Source: Pengzhenrongella sicca (GTDB lineage: Bacteria > Actinomycetota > Actinomycetes > Actinomycetales > Cellulomonadaceae). Taken from it: a DNA stretch of 64,000 nucleotides. Below, piece after piece: positions 61,639-64,000 of the stretch (position 1 is the stretch's first letter; the number at the start of each line of letters is the position of its first letter). The DNA lies in the NCBI RefSeq assembly GCF_017569225.1, contig NZ_CP071868.1:930001-994000 (forward strand), read 5' to 3'. The notes under the pieces are model-generated. The model saw only the letters and a program-made list of their open reading frames with translations. It did not search any database and was not told where the DNA came from. A program made the translations under genes and the position numbers.

Positions 61639-63636
61639 CTAACGGAACAGCAGCGCCTTGTCGCCGCTTCCGCCGAAGCTGAACGAGCCCTCGGCGGTGC
61701 CGTGATCGAAGAAGTTGCTCAGGTACCACATGCCGTTCCTGAAGACCCCGAGCGTGTCCGTGCCGTCACGGTTCCAGTCGCCGGCGACCGGCTGGTCGCC
61801 GCGACTGCCGAAGCCGAACACCCCGTCGGCATACCCGCGGTCGAAGAAGTTCGTCAGGTACCAGAAGCCCCCGCGGAAGACTCCGAGGGTGTCGGTGCCG
61901 TCGTTGTTCCAGTCCCCGACGACGGGTTCGTCACCAGCCTGCCCGTACCGGAAGTTGCCCTCGCCCGCGCCGGAGGTGTTGCTGTTGCGGACGTACCACA
62001 TGCCGGCGCGAAACACCCCGATGGTTTCGACGCCGTCGTTGTTCCAGTCCCCGACCACGGGCACGTCGCCCGGGGACCCGAAGGCGAAGGCGATGTCAGC
62101 GCCGCCAGGGCTGTTGCTGTTGCGGAGGTACCAGACCCCGTTGCGGAAGACGCCCGGGGTCTTGGTGCCGTCACCGTTCCAGTCGCCCATGACGGCCGAG
62201 TCCCCCGGGTTGCCGAACGTGAACCAGCCGTCGGCATTGCCGCTGGAGTAGCTGGCGCGCAGCCGGAAGAAGCCGGCACGGAAGGTCCCTGGACTCTCGA
62301 CGGGCTGCGCTCCGATCGATTGGGAGTTGCTGGCGGCAGCATCCCGTGCCATCGCGCGAATGCTCGGGAGCGCGTTCCATCCGCCCTGGCCGGGGCAGGC
62401 GGTGTACGCCGTGTCGCGGTGCCCGAAGACTCGGGGAAGGACGACGTCCTGGTTCGTGTAGCGCGAGTTCTCACCTGCGCCCGTGCGATACGTCATCGTG
62501 CTCTGGGGGTCAACTCCATAGGCGCCGAGACGCCAGCCGATGATCCGTGCGACGGCGGACTGGGTCGCGGCCGACGGCGCCGCGTCGAAGGTCCCGAGCA
62601 TCGCGACGCCGACGGTGGCGGTGTTGAAGCCGCCGGTGTGGACCCCGATCACCGGCTGGGTCAAGCTGTTCGCCCGACCCTCGTAGATGTTTCCCCACTT
62701 GTCGACGACGAAGTTGTACCCGATGTCGCACCAGCCGCGAGAGCTGATGTGGTACTGCGCATCGTTCCGGATCTGTTGCATCGCCTGGGCGACCGTGGAG
62801 TAGGCGTTGCTGCCCGCGGTGTGGTGGACGACAGCGCCGACGAGGGTCGAGGCGACGTCGGGCGTGCAGATCTGGGCCGGGGCACCCCAGTCGGCGCGCG
62901 AGTAGACGGCGGGCGCCGCGCCCGCAGCGGTGGCGACGCCCGTCGAGTAGCTCGCGTTGCGGATGCTCGCCGTCGACGTTGCTGCGGAGCCCACCACGGA
63001 CCCCGCGGTCGTGGTCGTGGTCGCGTTCGAGCCGATCAGTGCGAACTTCATGCCGTCGGGGCCTCCCTCTGGCGTTGCGGCGAAGCTCAGCTGGACAGCG
63101 TCGACGTCGCCGATCGCCAGCGGATCGGTCCCACCCCGGACGGCGTTCCGAGCATCGGCCGTGCCGGCGTCTGGCGCGATATCACCCGGCTCGAGATCGA
63201 GCCACGGCGACCAGACACCGTCCGTGCTCGTGCGGACTTGACCCTCGAGATCCGCGACGGCCGCTCCTTCGGGCCAGGTGACGCCCACAGTCTGAAAACC
63301 TGTCGCGTCGACAACCTCGCTCGTCACACGGCCGGGAGCCGACAACTCGTCCGCCACGACCTCGAGCGGGAGTGGCTCGACCGCGGGAATGGTCGCGTCC
63401 GCGGCGCCTGCCACCGCCTCGTCGACCGGCGGGACGACGATCGGGATGTCGGCCTGCGCGATCGGTTCCGCATCCGAACCCTCGGCGGTCTTGACACCGG
63501 AGGCGGCCGCGGCGAGGGCGTTGGTGGTGACACCCCTGACCGCCTGCGCGCTCCCAGCATCCTCGCTGGCCGTGCCCGCCGGGTATGCGAGCCCGGTGAG
63601 CGCCAGCAGCGCCGCGAGAGCGAATTGCATGTACAT
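61639..63636 (-). CDS. exported N-acetylmuramoyl-L-alanine amidase with C-terminal repeats
   Basis: 665-residue secreted enzyme. The ATG at 63636 has AGGA upstream; the signal peptide is short (about 1-22). Residues 25-230 form an acidic region and a beta domain. The amidase_2/PGRP domain (about 240-400) has zinc-ligand motifs VVHHTAGSN and GHRDTAYTACPG, plus YNFVVDKWGNIYEGR. The last 210 residues are four repeats of F-x-F-G-x-x-GD-x-P-V-x-GDWN-x-DG-x-x-T-x-GVFR-x-G-x-WYL. It likely trims peptidoglycan, with the repeats binding the wall or its glycan. Confidence 0.9.
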   Translation of the reverse strand: MYMQFALAALLALTGLAYPAGTASEDAGSAQAVRGVTTNALAAAASGVKTAEGSDAEPIAQADIPIVVPPVDEAVAGAADATIPAVEPLPLEVVADELSAPGRVTSEVVDATGFQTVGVTWPEGAAVADLEGQVRTSTDGVWSPWLDLEPGDIAPDAGTADARNAVRGGTDPLAIGDVDAVQLSFAATPEGGPDGMKFALIGSNATTTTTAGSVVGSAATSTASIRNASYSTGVATAAGAAPAVYSRADWGAPAQICTPDVASTLVGAVVHHTAGSNAYSTVAQAMQQIRNDAQYHISSRGWCDIGYNFVVDKWGNIYEGRANSLTQPVIGVHTGGFNTATVGVAMLGTFDAAPSAATQSAVARIIGWRLGAYGVDPQSTMTYRTGAGENSRYTNQDVVLPRVFGHRDTAYTACPGQGGWNALPSIRAMARDAAASNSQSIGAQPVESPGTFRAGFFRLRASYSSGNADGWFTFGNPGDSAVMGDWNGDGTKTPGVFRNGVWYLRNSNSPGGADIAFAFGSPGDVPVVGDWNNDGVETIGVFRAGMWYVRNSNTSGAGEGNFRYGQAGDEPVVGDWNNDGTDTLGVFRGGFWYLTNFFDRGYADGVFGFGSRGDQPVAGDWNRDGTDTLGVFRNGMWYLSNFFDHGTAEGSFSFGGSGDKALLFR

Positions 63637-63932
63637 GGTGATCCTGACCTTCGGGGGGCTGAGCCTCAGTCGTCACTCGGCGCCGGCGGCTGCCCTTCGC
63701 CGACACGCTCTTTCGTTGATGCTACGTTGAGGCCGTCTCGAGTACGAGGAGCCCAAAGCAATGTACCGGGGTCGAATGCCGACCATGGCGGCGCCGCTCC
63801 GCGCGGATACATCCGATCGCATTCCAAGGCCCGCCGGCAAGTAATGATCGAGAACCGGCCAAAACCACCCATTGTTACCGTTTTACCCGTTGGCGCGAGC
63901 GCCGGGTCGCGCCCGTAAGGAATGATGAGATC
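63637..63932. other. intergenic region between divergent genes
   Basis: Holds the promoters of the amidase gene (minus) and the glycosyltransferase gene (plus). I see no convincing -10/-35 pair or structured element. No protein-like frame. Confidence 0.5.
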
Positions 63933-64000
63933 ATGCGCGTGCTCCTCGATGCCACGGCCGTCCCGTCCGATCGCGGCGGTGTTGGGCGCTACGTGGACGA
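63933..64000 (+). CDS. GT4-type glycosyltransferase, 3' end outside the window
   Basis: Only 22 codons are present. They begin MRVLLDATAVPSDRGGVGRY, matching the N-terminus of the GT4 enzyme at 45244 (DATALLGVRTGIGRYVEHL). AAGGA lies 11 bases before the ATG, which is somewhat far. It extends the glycan island past the window. Confidence 0.7.
   Translation, partial: MRVLLDATAVPSDRGGVGRYVD

Overview
The window is from a very GC-rich actinobacterium. The evidence is WhiB1, PdtaS-type histidine kinase, LCP and FtsK/EccC-like genes, many GTG starts, and TANNNT boxes placed 6-8 nt before start codons. A CebR-type cellobiose operon together with DUF2505, twin GtrA genes and purK/purE points to Micrococcales, most plausibly a Cellulomonas relative. 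That placement is inference. No rRNA, tRNA, CRISPR array, phage or complete insertion sequence is visible.

Bases 1-22,210 are mostly housekeeping. They hold the 3' end of a bifunctional PutA and a cellobiose-type operon on the minus strand (binding protein, two permeases, GH1 beta-glucosidase, LacI/CebR repressor) with three CebR-like operators upstream. After these come a DUF2505 protein, a PdtaS-like kinase, whiB1, a small membrane protein, an orphan FHA-FtsK/SpoIIIE triple ATPase, an OmpR-type two-component system, and two GtrA paralogs flanking purK, followed by purE.

Bases 22,211-31,070 begin a cell-surface region. A structured, lower-GC intergenic region precedes an exported protein with three almost identical 306-bp repeats. 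Next are an acyltransferase, a receiver-EAL c-di-GMP phosphodiesterase, two LytR-CpsA-Psr ligases and dTDP-glucose 4,6-dehydratase.

Bases 31,171-64,000 form a surface-glycan island. It contains an ABC polysaccharide exporter (Wzm/Wzt with a carbohydrate-binding-type C-terminus), a coiled-coil methyltransferase, a fused GT2-GT4 glycosyltransferase, further GT2/GT4 enzymes, a GtrA/GtrB-like pair, two GDP-mannose dehydratase-family genes, two large membrane proteins and a degenerate FkbM-like protein. Interleaved are at least seven exported repeat proteins built from three repeat families: DUF5648, a DWxxDG/GVFR/WYL FG-GAP-like repeat, and a roughly 100-residue Cys-containing repeat. Some are attached to peptidoglycan-hydrolase domains. 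The likely theme is synthesis of an exported deoxysugar polymer, its attachment by LCP ligases, and surface proteins that act on or bind the wall or the glycan.
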